DNA of 64,000 nucleotides from Rubinisphaera italica (GCF_007859715.1 NZ_SJPG01000001.1:3002728-3066727); one strand, 5' to 3'; shown: positions 37,263 through 47,888, counted from the first letter of the stretch. Program-made: numbers and translations. The notes: generated from the letters alone by a model not told the origin.

Positions 37263-39185
37263 CTATGGAGTGCGCTTTCGCCTGTAGAGAATGTATCCCA
37301 CAATCATTGCCGCCAGAACAATTGCGACACCTGCCCCAAGAATGAGAAATGGCAGCATTGTCGATTCTGACTTTCCCTGTAACGCCTCTGGCATTTTTAT
37401 TCGGGGTTGCTCTTCCGATTCTTCAGTCGCCACACCTGAATTTGCTTTTGTGGTCTCGTTTTTGGTAACCATGTTTTCAGATGAAGAACCAGAATTTAAT
37501 TTCAACTTTGCAATTTGATCCCGTTGCGATTCGGTCAGCATAATGGAGAGATCTTCTTTCCATGCGGAAAGAATTTGCGTTGTTCGTTCGAGCAGTTGAT
37601 CTGAAGAGCCACTCGACTGGAAATATTTCTGGATCACTTCTTCGCGCTGATCAATCAACAGGTTTCGCGTCTGCTTTAATTGATGAGCCTGTTCGGGAGT
37701 GACAGCCAAAACATTTTGACCTTGAGGCGTGAAAATTAACTGATATCCAAATCCTGAGAAAAGAGCCATTAGTTGAGCTTTTGGAGAGCGAGTGGTCCGA
37801 ATGGGGGATATCGCCAGTAAATAGTCCTGATTCAAACTTTCAACGGCACGTAAATAATCACTGAGTTTTCCAGCAGGCGTAGCAAGTTTTAAATCGTCGA
37901 TGCGTTTTAATGCCAGTCGTTTCTGGATCGCTTCCTGAACGTAGTACGAATTCACTTGGCGGAAGAATGCCAAGTCGACTTTTTCAATTCCAAATATTTG
38001 CGAGAGCAAAGAAGTGTCGGTCAGGCACAGTGGATACTCATTCGGGAGCAAGAGGGAATCGAGCAATGCAGGACGTTGGAATGTTATCGATGTCGAAAAC
38101 TGCTCCGTAGTATTCGACATCGACGTTGGAGTGATATCTACGCGCGATTCTGCCAGCGCGGGCATTGCTGACACGAATTGTTTGGGAGTGAAAATCGTAT
38201 CTCCTTTTGAGAACAAAATCGTACCACCAATCGGTAGCCAGTTTGGAGAGCCATCTTCCAGATTCTCTTCTGATCGTTCGACAATTTTATCACCTTCTCG
38301 AAATGCACCGACAACCAGTGTTTTTTGCTGACCGACATCGCCAAGAATCGAGATTGGAATCGAAGTCACTTCACCCTCTGCGGCTTGAAGAATGACCTGA
38401 GGATCGAATCGATTTAATGCCAGTGCAAATTCTTCGGGAACAATCGCCATGGGAGAAATGGGGAGAAATGCCAGTTCTCCATCTACAAGGAGTTCATCAC
38501 GATTGTCGATGGCGATAACGGCAATGGCCAGATGATCGAGTAGAGAACGAAATTGAGCCGCATCTTTTCCAGGAGGTAATAACTCAACCACAGTGCCAGC
38601 GATACGCCCTTTACCTAGCAGAACGGGAACTTGCTGCCCTGGGGAAATGGTGGTGCTGTCGACTGGAACACGCAATTGCATGTAAGAGGTTTGGATGATC
38701 CGCAAAGCAGGTTGCCCTGCCTTGACGAGTTCTTTTTCAAGAATATGGATGCGGTCAGCAATGCCGGTAAAAGGACTTGTGATTGCCAGATTTCGAAACC
38801 GTTCGGCAATTTCTCTCAATTCTGATTCCGCTGCCAGACTCAACTGTGTGACTGAGGCGATTTTTTCCGCATCAGCTCCCTGCTCTGCTGCGGTAAACTG
38901 AGAACGAATGTTGTTGTAATTCGTTAACGCACGACGAAGTTCGGTATCAAGGCGATCGACCTGGAGTCGCAGTAACATCTCGCCTGATTGAACTTTATCT
39001 CCCAGACGAACAGACATATCCGCGACTCTTCCGCTGCCTGTGGTGCGAATCGTTTCAATAATGGCAGGCCGCAACTGAAACAGCGGAGCTTCAATCGATG
39101 TATCAACTCGTGGAAGCTTTTCGTCTGCCGAAAGTGTTAAGTGGCAGGAAACAATAACCAGTAGAATGCACAGGAGTGATTTCAT
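37263..39185 (-). CDS. Membrane-fusion (HlyD/RND adaptor-like) protein with C-terminal extension
   Basis: A 640-residue exported protein. The start at 39185 is chosen because MKSLLCILLVIVSCHLTLSA is then an intact signal peptide. Residues of about 30-300 read as a membrane-fusion fold: a lipoyl-like strand VADMSVRLGDKVQSGEMLLRL, a coiled-coil hairpin (LRRALTNYNNIRSQFTAAEQ), the second lipoyl half LAITSPFTGIADRI, and beta-barrel strands. About 250 further residues of unknown fold follow, rich in helices. One C-terminal membrane segment (about 608-630) ends in RRKRTP. This length and anchoring are unlike ordinary adaptors, and no pump or TolC gene is nearby. Confidence 0.75.
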   Translation of the reverse strand: MKSLLCILLVIVSCHLTLSADEKLPRVDTSIEAPLFQLRPAIIETIRTTGSGRVADMSVRLGDKVQSGEMLLRLQVDRLDTELRRALTNYNNIRSQFTAAEQGADAEKIASVTQLSLAAESELREIAERFRNLAITSPFTGIADRIHILEKELVKAGQPALRIIQTSYMQLRVPVDSTTISPGQQVPVLLGKGRIAGTVVELLPPGKDAAQFRSLLDHLAIAVIAIDNRDELLVDGELAFLPISPMAIVPEEFALALNRFDPQVILQAAEGEVTSIPISILGDVGQQKTLVVGAFREGDKIVERSEENLEDGSPNWLPIGGTILFSKGDTIFTPKQFVSAMPALAESRVDITPTSMSNTTEQFSTSITFQRPALLDSLLLPNEYPLCLTDTSLLSQIFGIEKVDLAFFRQVNSYYVQEAIQKRLALKRIDDLKLATPAGKLSDYLRAVESLNQDYLLAISPIRTTRSPKAQLMALFSGFGYQLIFTPQGQNVLAVTPEQAHQLKQTRNLLIDQREEVIQKYFQSSGSSDQLLERTTQILSAWKEDLSIMLTESQRDQIAKLKLNSGSSSENMVTKNETTKANSGVATEESEEQPRIKMPEALQGKSESTMLPFLILGAGVAIVLAAMIVGYILYRRKRTP

Positions 39186-39370
39186 GAGAACACAACAGAA
39201 TGATTGAGACTTGGTTTCAGATTTAGGATCAAAAACATCCTTCTCTTTAACTTTATAAAATACTGGAAGAACATCATCGATCAAAACCGATATTACGCAT
39301 CATTATTAAGATCAGGTGAAATTCTGAGCCGCCGCGAGCTTTCCCTTCTCACCAGAATAGTCGAAAGCTC

Positions 39371-40363
39371 TTAATTCCAGTTGAGTTGGCTTCTTGTTTT
39401 CCAGTAACTGGCAGCATCCTCATGTAATGAACGGAATGCGATTTCGAAATCCTCGTCGATTATCACTTTTGACGCAGCAAGATTCGATAATAAGTGCTCT
39501 GAAGTTGCGGCTCCACTCAGGACGACATCAACCCAGGGTTGCTGAATCACATACGCCATGCATAAGGCATCGATCGTTGTTTCCAGCCGTTGAGCGTGAG
39601 ACTGTAGTAAATTGAGTTGGGCAGCAAATTCGGGAGATCGATTCCTCTCTGTCAAACGTCCGTTTGCTAGAGATTCTTTGATAATAATTCCCATTCCCTG
39701 TCGATAGGCCTCCTCTAATGCGGGGCCAGCAGAGCGTTCGAGTAAATTCCAGGTCGCCTGCACCGTATCGAATAACAGTCGCTTGCCATTTCGTATGGTC
39801 AGGGCTTGCTCAATCACTTTGGATTGCTCTGGCCCGCTCACACTCAAACCAATAGCAAATCCAAATTCTTTGAGTTCTTTCAACCGATTGAGCACAGCGT
39901 CATTGCGTAGCACTCCACTTTCGAGCGTCGCGGAATGGATTTGATACAGATTCAGGTGACTGGATAATAACGCTTGCGATTCTCCCCACTGCTGATTCAA
40001 TCGTTCCAGTGAATGCTGTTTTTGTTCGTGGACCTCTGCATCGATTTTCCAGTCAGCAGTGTATTCGTAACCCCATTTTGAGCCGACGGTCATCTCCTGC
40101 TGATCGGGGTGAGCAGCGATCCAGTGACTCAAAAACTGCTCGGCTTTTCCGTAGGATCGAGCGGCATCAAAATAACGTACTCCCGCTTCATAGGCAGTTT
40201 GCAGAACTTCTGCAGCACGGTGTTGCATGAGCGTGGAATCGTATTCCTCATCGAGATCATCAGCATGTCCCAGATTGATATATCCTGGACGTCCCAATGC
40301 GGCCAACCCCAAACCGACCGGAGAAACTTTCAAACCACTTTGACCTAACTCTCGCAGTTCCAT
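39371..40363 (-). CDS. Aldo/keto reductase family oxidoreductase
   Basis: A 330-residue cytoplasmic TIM-barrel reductase. GVRYFDAARSYGKAEQFLSHW carries the conserved Asp and catalytic Tyr; VGSKWGYEY supplies the Lys, and LYQIHSATLESG the His. The C-terminal NADPH site reads less clearly. The sequence between residues 190 and 300 has the family-like LSVSGPEQSKVIEQAL. The substrate is unknown. It lies 156 bases downstream of rpiB on the same strand, so the two may share a transcript. Confidence 0.88.
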   Translation of the reverse strand: MELRELGQSGLKVSPVGLGLAALGRPGYINLGHADDLDEEYDSTLMQHRAAEVLQTAYEAGVRYFDAARSYGKAEQFLSHWIAAHPDQQEMTVGSKWGYEYTADWKIDAEVHEQKQHSLERLNQQWGESQALLSSHLNLYQIHSATLESGVLRNDAVLNRLKELKEFGFAIGLSVSGPEQSKVIEQALTIRNGKRLLFDTVQATWNLLERSAGPALEEAYRQGMGIIIKESLANGRLTERNRSPEFAAQLNLLQSHAQRLETTIDALCMAYVIQQPWVDVVLSGAATSEHLLSNLAASKVIIDEDFEIAFRSLHEDAASYWKTRSQLNWN

Positions 40364-40390
40364 TTGATAACATCTTTTCAGCAGAGATCG

Positions 40391-40494
40391 CAGGTTGGGT
40401 TAAGCAGAATGCATAATCCAAAGTCTCGAAGTGATAAATCGATATGCTTACTGTAAACATTTGCTGGGTTACGCTTCGCAAACCCAACCTACTG
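40391..40494. repeat. Degenerate inverted repeat around GGTTGGGTT/AACCCAACC
   Basis: GGTTGGGTTAAGC near 40393 and AACCCAACCTAC at about 40481-40493 are mirrored, and TGGGTTACGCTTCGCAAACCCA forms an inner hairpin. A looser relative, GTTGGGTTTCACTTCGCGAA, is at about 15926. Confidence 0.55.
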
Positions 40495-40519
40495 ATAAAA
40501 CATTCGAGACCTCTGTGTA

Positions 40520-41008
40520 TCAAGTCGCAGAATAGCCACCATCCAGAGCTTTCTGTTCGATTGCATTGATCAAATCGACACGTTTTTGATGACGTGGTTG
40601 AGGGGTATATTGGGCATGCAGGAATGCTTTGACCACCTCAAATGCGAGAGCAGGACCGATAACGCGAGCCCCCAGGCAGAGCACGTTCATGTCGTCATGC
40701 TCCACACCCTGATGAGCGGAATAGGTATCGTGACATAAGCTTGCGCGGATGCCGGGAATCTTGTTGGCCGCAACACTCACACCGACTCCACTGCCACAAA
40801 CCAGGATGCCTCGTTCTGCTTTTCCAGTGAGAATCAGTTCTGAAACTTTTTCCGCAAAGACCGGGAAATCGGCAGGAGCTTCATCGTGAGTTCCACAATC
40901 GACGAATTGGACGGAAAGCTTGGAGAGATACTCTGCCAGTTCCGACTTCATCAGAAAACCGGCATGATCTCCACCGATCGCAAGACTCTGGCACGCTAAC
41001 GCATCCAT
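40520..41008 (-). CDS. rpiB: Ribose 5-phosphate isomerase B
   Basis: A 162-residue RpiB/LacAB-fold isomerase interconverting ribose 5-phosphate and ribulose 5-phosphate, part of the pentose phosphate pathway. IGGDHAGFLMKSELAEYL is the phosphate-binding N-terminus, ILVCGSGVGVSVAANKIPGI carries the catalytic Cys region, and CHDTYSAHQGVEHDDMNVLCLG the base. MDAL at 41008 is preferred as start; a longer frame reaches 41038. It supplies ribose 5-phosphate for PRPP synthase (prs at 7660), but the two are not linked. Confidence 0.9.
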   Translation of the reverse strand: MDALACQSLAIGGDHAGFLMKSELAEYLSKLSVQFVDCGTHDEAPADFPVFAEKVSELILTGKAERGILVCGSGVGVSVAANKIPGIRASLCHDTYSAHQGVEHDDMNVLCLGARVIGPALAFEVVKAFLHAQYTPQPRHQKRVDLINAIEQKALDGGYSAT

Positions 41009-41169
41009 GGAATGAATAACTTTCGTCGAAATGATCACATCTGTGATCGATCAAATAAAATAGAAGTTGAGCGGAAACAAATTTGAAAGCATGACCAGCA
41101 GTGTACCGGCTTGGAATTCCGAATCCAAGTTGGATGAATGAGCAACGATGTAATGAGGGACAAACCCAC

Positions 41170-41200
41170 AAAAAAAGCCTCCCGGAAAAGCCGGAAGGCT
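41170..41200 (-). terminator. Intrinsic terminator of the PDZ protein gene
   Basis: On the minus strand AGCCTTCCGG, a short loop and CCGGGAGGCT followed by T-run form a typical terminator 33 bases after the stop codon at 41233. Confidence 0.85.
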
Positions 41201-41232
41201 GAGTGACTATCAATTTCACTTATATTTACACA

Positions 41233-41985
41233 TTAGTTCCCAAAGGAAATTCCAAAACGGATTCCATTGGAGCTCCACAAATCAGTCGAGGCTGTTCTGT
41301 TTCCGTAAGAGTGATTGTTGGATCGAAAACTGTTCTGCTGATCATTTCTTGGAGTCCACTGTTGATTTCCTCGCGGCTGATTCCCCCACTGTGGATTGTT
41401 TCCGCGATGGTCGTCGTCATGGTGGTTCTCAAAAACTGGTCCTGAAGGGCCTCGTTGATTGTATTGATTCTGATTGGGAAATACCGGGTTGCGATTGAAA
41501 TCATCATAATGATTACGCCCGCAGTGGTTTCCTCTGCCAGTCTGCAAAGTCGCCACGATACGTTCGACGCGTCGTCGTCCACATTGCTGGACATGGAAAG
41601 TTGGAACACCACGACCAGCAGCCAGTGCTGATTCCCAGTCATGCAGGCAGCCGATTCGGTAGCCTTCGACACGCAGAATAATATCACCTTCACTCAATCC
41701 GATGCGGCAGGCTTCAGACCCTGGAATGACGCTACGAATTAACATTCCGTCCCTAGTAATCTGGCCTGTGAATCCAAGGATGGCATTACAGTCAACCAAG
41801 CCAGTTTCCTGTCGAATTGGTGAAAACTGTGGTTGTACAAACGGTGGCTGTTGTGGCTGGAATGAACGAGGATTGTAGTCATATTTCATTCGTGACTGAC
41901 GGCTGTAATCCTGAGCATTCACACTGCTTGCCACAGATACGATGATGGTTACTAAAGCGACTGTATTGAAAAGTGATGTTCTCAT
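41233..41985 (-). CDS. Secreted PDZ-domain protein with Asn/Gln-rich tail
   Basis: A 250-residue protein. The start at 41985 gives a clean signal peptide (MRTSLFNTVALVTIIVSVAS, cleavage near NAQ) with an AGGAG about 9 bases before. A PDZ domain lies at about 55-140: AILGFTGQITRDGMLIRSV, GSEACRIGLSEGDIILRVEG and a C-terminal strand. Residues of about 150-230 are Asn/Gln/Arg/His-rich with NNPQWGNQPRGNQQW and likely disordered. It has no protease domain, so it probably acts as an adaptor. Lineage and partner are unknown. Confidence 0.82.
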   Translation of the reverse strand: MRTSLFNTVALVTIIVSVASSVNAQDYSRQSRMKYDYNPRSFQPQQPPFVQPQFSPIRQETGLVDCNAILGFTGQITRDGMLIRSVIPGSEACRIGLSEGDIILRVEGYRIGCLHDWESALAAGRGVPTFHVQQCGRRRVERIVATLQTGRGNHCGRNHYDDFNRNPVFPNQNQYNQRGPSGPVFENHHDDDHRGNNPQWGNQPRGNQQWTPRNDQQNSFRSNNHSYGNRTASTDLWSSNGIRFGISFGN

Positions 41986-42376
41986 TGTATGAACTCCTGA
42001 AATTTTATTGACTCGAATGTTGCTCGTCTCATTCCATAAAGCGAAAACCAGCAATTTCGAGGGACATGGAATTCATAAATATTTGATTGTTTTCTGATTT
42101 CGATTCATTCAGCCTGAGTGACACCTGATTTTTCAATCCGTCTGAATGGATTTCATCGCAGAGAGCCAACTGCAAAATTCAAAGTAAATGCAATGTTTCC
42201 TATATGTTGAATTCCGTAAATCTGAAAAGGTGTCAGTCATATCCCTGCACAAAAATCTAATCTGATAAATTTCGCATGAGTTCTCGACTTTCAATATTGC
42301 GGTTTCGTTCACTAACTGTATAGTCGTGTTGACTAATTTTAAGTTCAATTTTTGCAAGTAATTGCGGGACCAGGCA
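41986..42376. other. Divergent intergenic region between PDZ gene and trypsin-like gene
   Basis: 391 bases with no gene or repeat that can be supported. Promoters of both divergent genes should be here but no box is clear. Confidence 0.35.
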
Positions 42377-43936
42377 ATGAAAATTGAGACGATTATAATT
42401 CTGATATTGTTTTTGGGCATTCTGTCGGGCTGTGACAAAATAGGCTCGCAAGAAGCTCCCCCCACGGTGGAAAATACTGTTTCACCCCCAGCCTATAATC
42501 CGTATATCGACCCTCAAACTGGCCTGCCAATCCAAGCGCCCAAACCGCCAGCAAAAGACTATGAACTCACTGTCACTACGGATATTTACGGCACAACTAT
42601 TCGCGTCAAAGACGCGGTCAAAGAAGAAGTGATTGACTCCAAAGAGTTGACCAGGGGCGACCTGGAAGCAAAATTCACGATTCCGACGAATACCGATTAT
42701 ATTGTCGAAGTCGAAGGTTATGGTAACTTGCAACAGATTGATTCCCAAAAAATGGAAGACGATCAGACTGTCGAACTCAAACTCGACTTACTCTTCGGCT
42801 CTGATTTTCGGGAACTGTTGAAATCGGCCACGTGCCTCGTGCAAATGCCAGATGGAGGATTTGGTTCAGGCTTTTTGTATGGAGATCGCCAAACCATCGT
42901 TACAGCTGCTCATTGTGTTGCGGCTAAAAATGTAGGCGATCTTACCTACACGTTTTTTCCTGACGAAGATCGGGAAGTGACTTTCAAAGATGCGCGACTG
43001 ATGTTCTACGATCAAAAGCAGGATGTCGCAGTTCTAAGACTTCCCGAACCTGTCCCGGCTGATCATTACTGGTTGTGGTCGGCGGGTACCGCGACCAATG
43101 GTGCCGATGTGATGGTCATGGGAAATCCCGGTCGCAATGGGGAATACGATCCGATGTATGCTCGCACCTGCAAAGTCGCCGATGTTCGGCCGGATGAATT
43201 TCGTCTCGACGTCGAAATTTATCCCGGATACAGCGGTGGTCCGGTGGTCCTCGAAGGGACCAGTGAGGTGATTGGGATTGTCAGTTACAAAATTATCCGA
43301 TCGACCGACTATCAGCAGCTAGGTTATTCCTTTGCCCGTTCCGGCGATATTGCCGCAGACGCCTACGAGCAATGGAACAGCTTGGCGACCTCAGATCTGC
43401 AGGAACGTAGCATCGAACGTGTTGAAGAACGCTACTCCCGAGAATTTGGACGCCACCTCGCCAACAGCACAGCCGCAGCTTATTACGGAGATTCAGCAGT
43501 TTACACCCTCATTTGCATGTCGTTGACGAATGATTACCGAATGTACATGATCAAAAAAATTGCCAGTCTGCCCCCCTTAACGCTGTCTCAACGTAACCTT
43601 GTGATGAGAAATGCTCACAAGGAATACATCAAAGATGTCGCTCCCGAAATTGCAGAAAAGGTGCGTGAACGCGTTTCTCCCAAACTCAGAGGTACCAATG
43701 TCGATAAAGATCACGAACTTGTCATGGCTGATGAATCCGTGAATGAAGTTGTGAAGAAATCACTGGTGAAAGCGCGAGAAGGCTATCTCGAATTGAAGGA
43801 AGCGGCTGAGACCATCGTGAAGCAGGATGGTGGCAAAGATCGAAGTGCCGACGAATTTGAAAAATACGTCGTGGACCTTTGGAGTGACGTCCGCTTTCAT
43901 AGCGAAGAAGTCCTCGATTCGACCGCGAGTCGATAG
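42377..43936 (+). CDS. Trypsin-like serine protease lipoprotein
   Basis: A 519-residue protein. The ATG at 42377 gives a lipoprotein signal, MKIETIIILILFLGILSGC, so the start at 42362 is rejected. After a Pro-rich linker, an S1-type trypsin-like domain spans about 145-330 with the catalytic triad H179 (VTAAHCVA), D216 (KQDVAVL) and S286 (PGYSGGPV). The last 190 residues are helical and charged with no recognised domain. Such proteins may process periplasmic or outer-membrane proteins. It stands alone, divergent from the PDZ gene. Confidence 0.88.
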   Translation: MKIETIIILILFLGILSGCDKIGSQEAPPTVENTVSPPAYNPYIDPQTGLPIQAPKPPAKDYELTVTTDIYGTTIRVKDAVKEEVIDSKELTRGDLEAKFTIPTNTDYIVEVEGYGNLQQIDSQKMEDDQTVELKLDLLFGSDFRELLKSATCLVQMPDGGFGSGFLYGDRQTIVTAAHCVAAKNVGDLTYTFFPDEDREVTFKDARLMFYDQKQDVAVLRLPEPVPADHYWLWSAGTATNGADVMVMGNPGRNGEYDPMYARTCKVADVRPDEFRLDVEIYPGYSGGPVVLEGTSEVIGIVSYKIIRSTDYQQLGYSFARSGDIAADAYEQWNSLATSDLQERSIERVEERYSREFGRHLANSTAAAYYGDSAVYTLICMSLTNDYRMYMIKKIASLPPLTLSQRNLVMRNAHKEYIKDVAPEIAEKVRERVSPKLRGTNVDKDHELVMADESVNEVVKKSLVKAREGYLELKEAAETIVKQDGGKDRSADEFEKYVVDLWSDVRFHSEEVLDSTASR

Positions 43937-43973
43937 AGACTTACTCGCTCCCAATTCCTCAATGATAAACGAG

Positions 43974-44001
43974 ACAAGCACGAAGCGCAGCGAGTCTGTT
44001 T
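43974..44001. repeat. Single arm of the ACAAGCACGAAGCGCAAG family, copy 2
   Basis: ACAAGCACGAAGCGCAGCGA followed by GTCTGTTT resembles the left arm at 22960 with one deletion in the core. The opposite side only carries a degenerate partner. Confidence 0.7.
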
Positions 44002-44084
44002 GGTACACGTTACTCTGACACACTCCTTGAGTTTCGTTCTCGAAGAGGCGATCTTTATATCCTGAGATATGGCCAATCTGGCAG

Positions 44085-44900
44085 CTACGCTACGCCCCTA
44101 ATCCCTGTTTTTTGCAGTGTCGTTGTCGTTTTTTCGGGAGCAGATTTCTCTCCATCCGGAGCTCCGCGGATGATCATCAGTGATGATGTGACTGCGAGCA
44201 TGCTGAGAATCAGATAGCGAAAGAGTCGAGGATTGATTTTTTCGCCGACCCGGACACCGATTTGTCCACCGAGAAATCCAAACGGGATCACAAAAGCAGA
44301 TAAAAACAAGATTTCGCGACCAACCAGATCAGTCGCCATCAAACCAAATAACTTGATGGTGGTAACAACGAGCAGAAATGTCGTCAAAAAGGCTTTCGTC
44401 TTTCTGGGGGACCACGGCTGACGAGCAGCATAAATTGCGATAGGTGGTCCACCAATCGTGACGGCTCCTGCCAGAAATCCGCTGGCTGCTCCTGCAAGAA
44501 TTGTCCACAGGTTCGATGTCGTTGTTTCTGTCGAAACGGTTGCCTTTCTCACGAGTCCATCAATTGCCATCGCCAGAATGATGAGCCCTGTAAAGCGAAC
44601 GAGCAAATCATCGTCTACATAGACCAGAACTGCGATCCCCAGAGGCAATGCAAGCAATGCGGATGTCACTGCCAGCAGGATTGATTCTCGAACCATCTCT
44701 TTGCGATAAGCCCAGGCTGCCAAGGCAATCGGGGCAAATGCAGAATAGGAAACAATGAGATTGGCTGGCTTGACTCCCAGAAAAAAGGGCAACAACGCCA
44801 TCGCCACAAGTGCATATCCAAACCCGATTGCACTTTGAACGACTCCAGAGAATAAAATAATAACGGCTATCGCCGTCATTTCTAAAACGCTCAATTCCAT
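44085..44900 (-). CDS. TauE/SafE-family membrane transporter
   Basis: A 271-residue integral membrane protein with about eight hydrophobic segments, as in TauE/SafE. Internal repeats begin ILFSGVVQSAIGFGYALVAM and ILAGAASGFLAGAVTIGGPPIAIY, the Gly/Pro-rich re-entrant motif of the family. Members export sulfite, sulfoacetate or similar organosulfur anions; the substrate here is not known. It is on the minus strand, with clpC transcribed divergently. Confidence 0.85.
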   Translation of the reverse strand: MELSVLEMTAIAVIILFSGVVQSAIGFGYALVAMALLPFFLGVKPANLIVSYSAFAPIALAAWAYRKEMVRESILLAVTSALLALPLGIAVLVYVDDDLLVRFTGLIILAMAIDGLVRKATVSTETTTSNLWTILAGAASGFLAGAVTIGGPPIAIYAARQPWSPRKTKAFLTTFLLVVTTIKLFGLMATDLVGREILFLSAFVIPFGFLGGQIGVRVGEKINPRLFRYLILSMLAVTSSLMIIRGAPDGEKSAPEKTTTTLQKTGIRGVA

Positions 44901-45305
44901 TAGAACTTAACTTCTGTGTGGGATTTGGAAAGAATTCTCGATTCCGGAAAGAATCCTTTGCCGGATCGGGAACACTTATCTTGTCGTGTGGGGTGTGGAC
45001 AACTAAAATAACTGGGTGGCGGGATCTGCAGTGGGGAAACCAGTTCCCAACCCATCAAGACATTTCAATATACTGGGTCAGGAGGATTATAACGATTTTA
45101 ATTTCCTTGACCCTCTTTTTAGTCCAACCATTTGGCTCACGGTGTTCAGTCGCGTACTATTGTAGAGTCACGAGTACCTGATTAAAGTGAATTCAATATA
45201 ACGGAATACCCACAGGCAACCCAAATCCAAAAATTAAGTTGCTGAATTCGGGTTTGCGAGAAAGAATCATTTCTCAGACACACCCACTTAAGGAGTAAAG
45301 TTTTT
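44901..45305. other. Divergent intergenic region upstream of clpC
   Basis: It holds a nested hairpin, TGGGT (45013-45017) with ACCCA (45050-45054) around GGGAA/TTCCC, and no gene. No CtsR- or HrcA-like box could be identified by eye. Confidence 0.4.
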
Positions 45306-47861
45306 ATGTATGAACGTTTCACTGACCGAGCAAGAAAAGTGATGCAGCTGGCCAACCAGGAGGCCCAGCGTTTCAATCACGAATACATCGGCACCGAGCA
45401 TATTTTGCTGGGACTGGTTAAAGAAGGTTCCGGAGTTGCCGCAAACGTTCTGAAAAACCTCGAAGTCGACCTGCGAAAAATTCGCCTGGAAGTCGAAAAG
45501 ATCGTTCAGACTGGGCCCGACATGGTCACGATGGGCAAGTTACCGCAAACTCCGCGTGCGAAAAAGGTCATCGAATATGCGATGGAAGAAGCGCGGAACC
45601 TGAATCATAACTATGTTGGCACAGAGCACTTGCTGCTCGGATTACTACGCGAGCAAGAAGGCGTTGCCGCTCAGGTTTTAATGAACCTGGGTATGAAACT
45701 CGAAGATGTCCGGGAAGAAGTCCTCAACCTGCTTGGCCACGGACTTGAAGGAGCAGAGTCTGGCGAACGAGCCGGAGCCGCCGGCAGTGGCGCCAAAGCC
45801 GCCAAGAGCAGCAAAACCCCTGCCTTGGACAGCTTCGGTCGCGATTTGACTGAGCTGGCCCGTCAGAACAAACTCGATCCTGTTATCGGTCGCGAATCTG
45901 AAATCGAACGCGTCATTCAGATTCTCTGCCGACGCCAGAAAAACAATCCTGTTCTTCTGGGAGAAGCCGGTGTCGGAAAAACCGCCATCGTCGAAGGTTT
46001 CGCCCAGATGTGTGTTGAAGGAAGTGTCCCTGAGATTCTGGCCGAAAAACGAATCGTCGTACTCGATCTGGCGATGATGGTTGCCGGTACGAAATATCGC
46101 GGTCAATTCGAAGAACGTATCAAAGCCGTGATGAATGAAGTTCGTCGTGCGAAAAATACGATTCTGTTCATCGACGAATTACACACCCTGGTTGGAGCCG
46201 GTGGAGCAGAAGGCGCGATTGATGCGTCCAATGTTCTCAAACCTGCATTGAGCCGTGGCGAGTTGCAGTGCATCGGTGCGACGACGCTTGATGAATATCG
46301 CAAATACATTGAAAAAGATTCTGCACTGGAACGTCGCTTCCAGAGTGTGATGGTCGATCCACCGAGCCAGGAACAAACCGTGCAAATTCTGTACGGCTTG
46401 CGGGACCGTTACGAAACTCATCACAAAGTGCAGATTACCGACGATGCAATTCAAAAGGCAGTCGAGCTTTCATCACGCTACATCACTGGTCGCTGTCTTC
46501 CTGATAAAGCGATTGATGTCATCGATGAAGCTGGTGCTTACGTTCGTCTGAAGACAATGGTTCGTCCGCCCGATTTGAAAGAAATCGAAGAAGAGATTGA
46601 GCGACTCAATCAACAGAAAGAAGATGCGGTTGCCAATCAGGACTTCGAAAAGGCTGCCAGCTTGAGAGATCAGGCTGATAAAGTCAAAAAGAAGAAAGAG
46701 AACATCACTCAGGAATGGAAAGAAAAGTCCAAAGAACAGGGTGGGCTGGTTGATGCGGAAATCGCTGCGACAGTCGTTGCAAAAATGACGGGCGTTCCGC
46801 TGACGCGACTTTCCAGTGAAGATGCCGTTCGTCTGCTCCAGATGGAAGAAGATTTGCATCGTCGCGTAATCAGTCAGGATGAGGCGATCAAGCAGGTTTC
46901 CAAAGCGGTCCGTCGTTCTCGCAGCGGATTGAAAGATCCGAAACGACCAACTGGCGTATTCCTGTTTGCTGGTCCAACCGGTGTCGGTAAAACATTGCTC
47001 GCCAAAACACTGGCCGAGTTTATGTTTGGGGATCAGGATGCATTGATTCAAATCGACATGAGTGAATATCAAGAGAAGCACAACATCAGTCGTCTGATCG
47101 GTGCCCCTCCCGGCTACGTCGGCTACGAAGAAGGTGGTCAGTTGACCGAGCAGATTCGCCGTCGTCCTTATGCTGTTGTGTTACTCGATGAAATCGAAAA
47201 AGCTCATCCCGACGTTTACAACATGTTGCTGCAGATCATGGAAGAAGGCCATTTGACCGACAGTTTCGGTCGTAAGGTCGATTTCAAAAATGTGATCCTC
47301 ATCATGACCACAAACGCCGGTGCTCAGGTCATTTCCAATGCAACACCGTTCGGCTTCTTCAACAATAAGGATGAAGAAACGTCTTATGATACGATGAAGA
47401 AAGAAGTTCAGCAGGTTCTGCAGAAAGTCTTCAAACCGGAATTCCTCGGACGTCTTGATGAAGTGGTCATCTTCCGTAAGTTGACCAAAGAGAATCTGCG
47501 TCTGATTGTCGATATCGAACTCAAGAAAGTCCGCGAACGTCTCAAAGAACGAGGCTTGACTCTCGAACTTTCCGACGAAGCTCGCGACTTCCTCATCGAA
47601 AAAGGCCGCGAAGGCGACAATCTCGAATACGGTGCTCGACCATTACGACGTTCTGTCGAAATGTATGTTGAGGATCCGCTGGCTGAAGAGTTGTTACGGA
47701 ATGCCTTTGAAGGTAAAAACCGGGTTAAGGTCGCCATTAAGGAAGTTGGCGAAACCAAGCAACTCGACTTCGAATCTTACATGCAGGAAGAAGCCGATAC
47801 CGAAGAACTGGCAGCTGTCGGTTCTTCGGGAGACGATTCCGCAGATAAGACTGATTCGTAA
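45306..47861 (+). CDS. clpC: Clp protease ATP-binding subunit ClpC
   Basis: An 851-residue AAA+ unfoldase delivering substrates to ClpP. Two Clp-N repeats lie within 1-145 ([19 protein letters not shown] and its copy [19 protein letters not shown]). The first ATPase has GEAGVGKT, a UVR-type linker reads [19 protein letters not shown], and the second ATPase has GPTGVGKT with [14 protein letters not shown] short loop ATPFGFF before residue 690 is at the ClpP-binding position. An AAGGAG about 11 bases upstream supports the ATG. The gene ends in a terminator that overlaps the convergent membrane-protein gene. Confidence 0.96.
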   Translation: MYERFTDRARKVMQLANQEAQRFNHEYIGTEHILLGLVKEGSGVAANVLKNLEVDLRKIRLEVEKIVQTGPDMVTMGKLPQTPRAKKVIEYAMEEARNLNHNYVGTEHLLLGLLREQEGVAAQVLMNLGMKLEDVREEVLNLLGHGLEGAESGERAGAAGSGAKAAKSSKTPALDSFGRDLTELARQNKLDPVIGRESEIERVIQILCRRQKNNPVLLGEAGVGKTAIVEGFAQMCVEGSVPEILAEKRIVVLDLAMMVAGTKYRGQFEERIKAVMNEVRRAKNTILFIDELHTLVGAGGAEGAIDASNVLKPALSRGELQCIGATTLDEYRKYIEKDSALERRFQSVMVDPPSQEQTVQILYGLRDRYETHHKVQITDDAIQKAVELSSRYITGRCLPDKAIDVIDEAGAYVRLKTMVRPPDLKEIEEEIERLNQQKEDAVANQDFEKAASLRDQADKVKKKKENITQEWKEKSKEQGGLVDAEIAATVVAKMTGVPLTRLSSEDAVRLLQMEEDLHRRVISQDEAIKQVSKAVRRSRSGLKDPKRPTGVFLFAGPTGVGKTLLAKTLAEFMFGDQDALIQIDMSEYQEKHNISRLIGAPPGYVGYEEGGQLTEQIRRRPYAVVLLDEIEKAHPDVYNMLLQIMEEGHLTDSFGRKVDFKNVILIMTTNAGAQVISNATPFGFFNNKDEETSYDTMKKEVQQVLQKVFKPEFLGRLDEVVIFRKLTKENLRLIVDIELKKVRERLKERGLTLELSDEARDFLIEKGREGDNLEYGARPLRRSVEMYVEDPLAEELLRNAFEGKNRVKVAIKEVGETKQLDFESYMQEEADTEELAAVGSSGDDSADKTDS

Positions 47862-47888
47862 ACGACGGTTTCAATTAAGATGTATCCA

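Noticed and set aside
46473..47081. 202-residue open frame on the minus strand
   Set aside because: It is antisense to clpC between its two ATPase domains and gives an implausible Phe-rich product.
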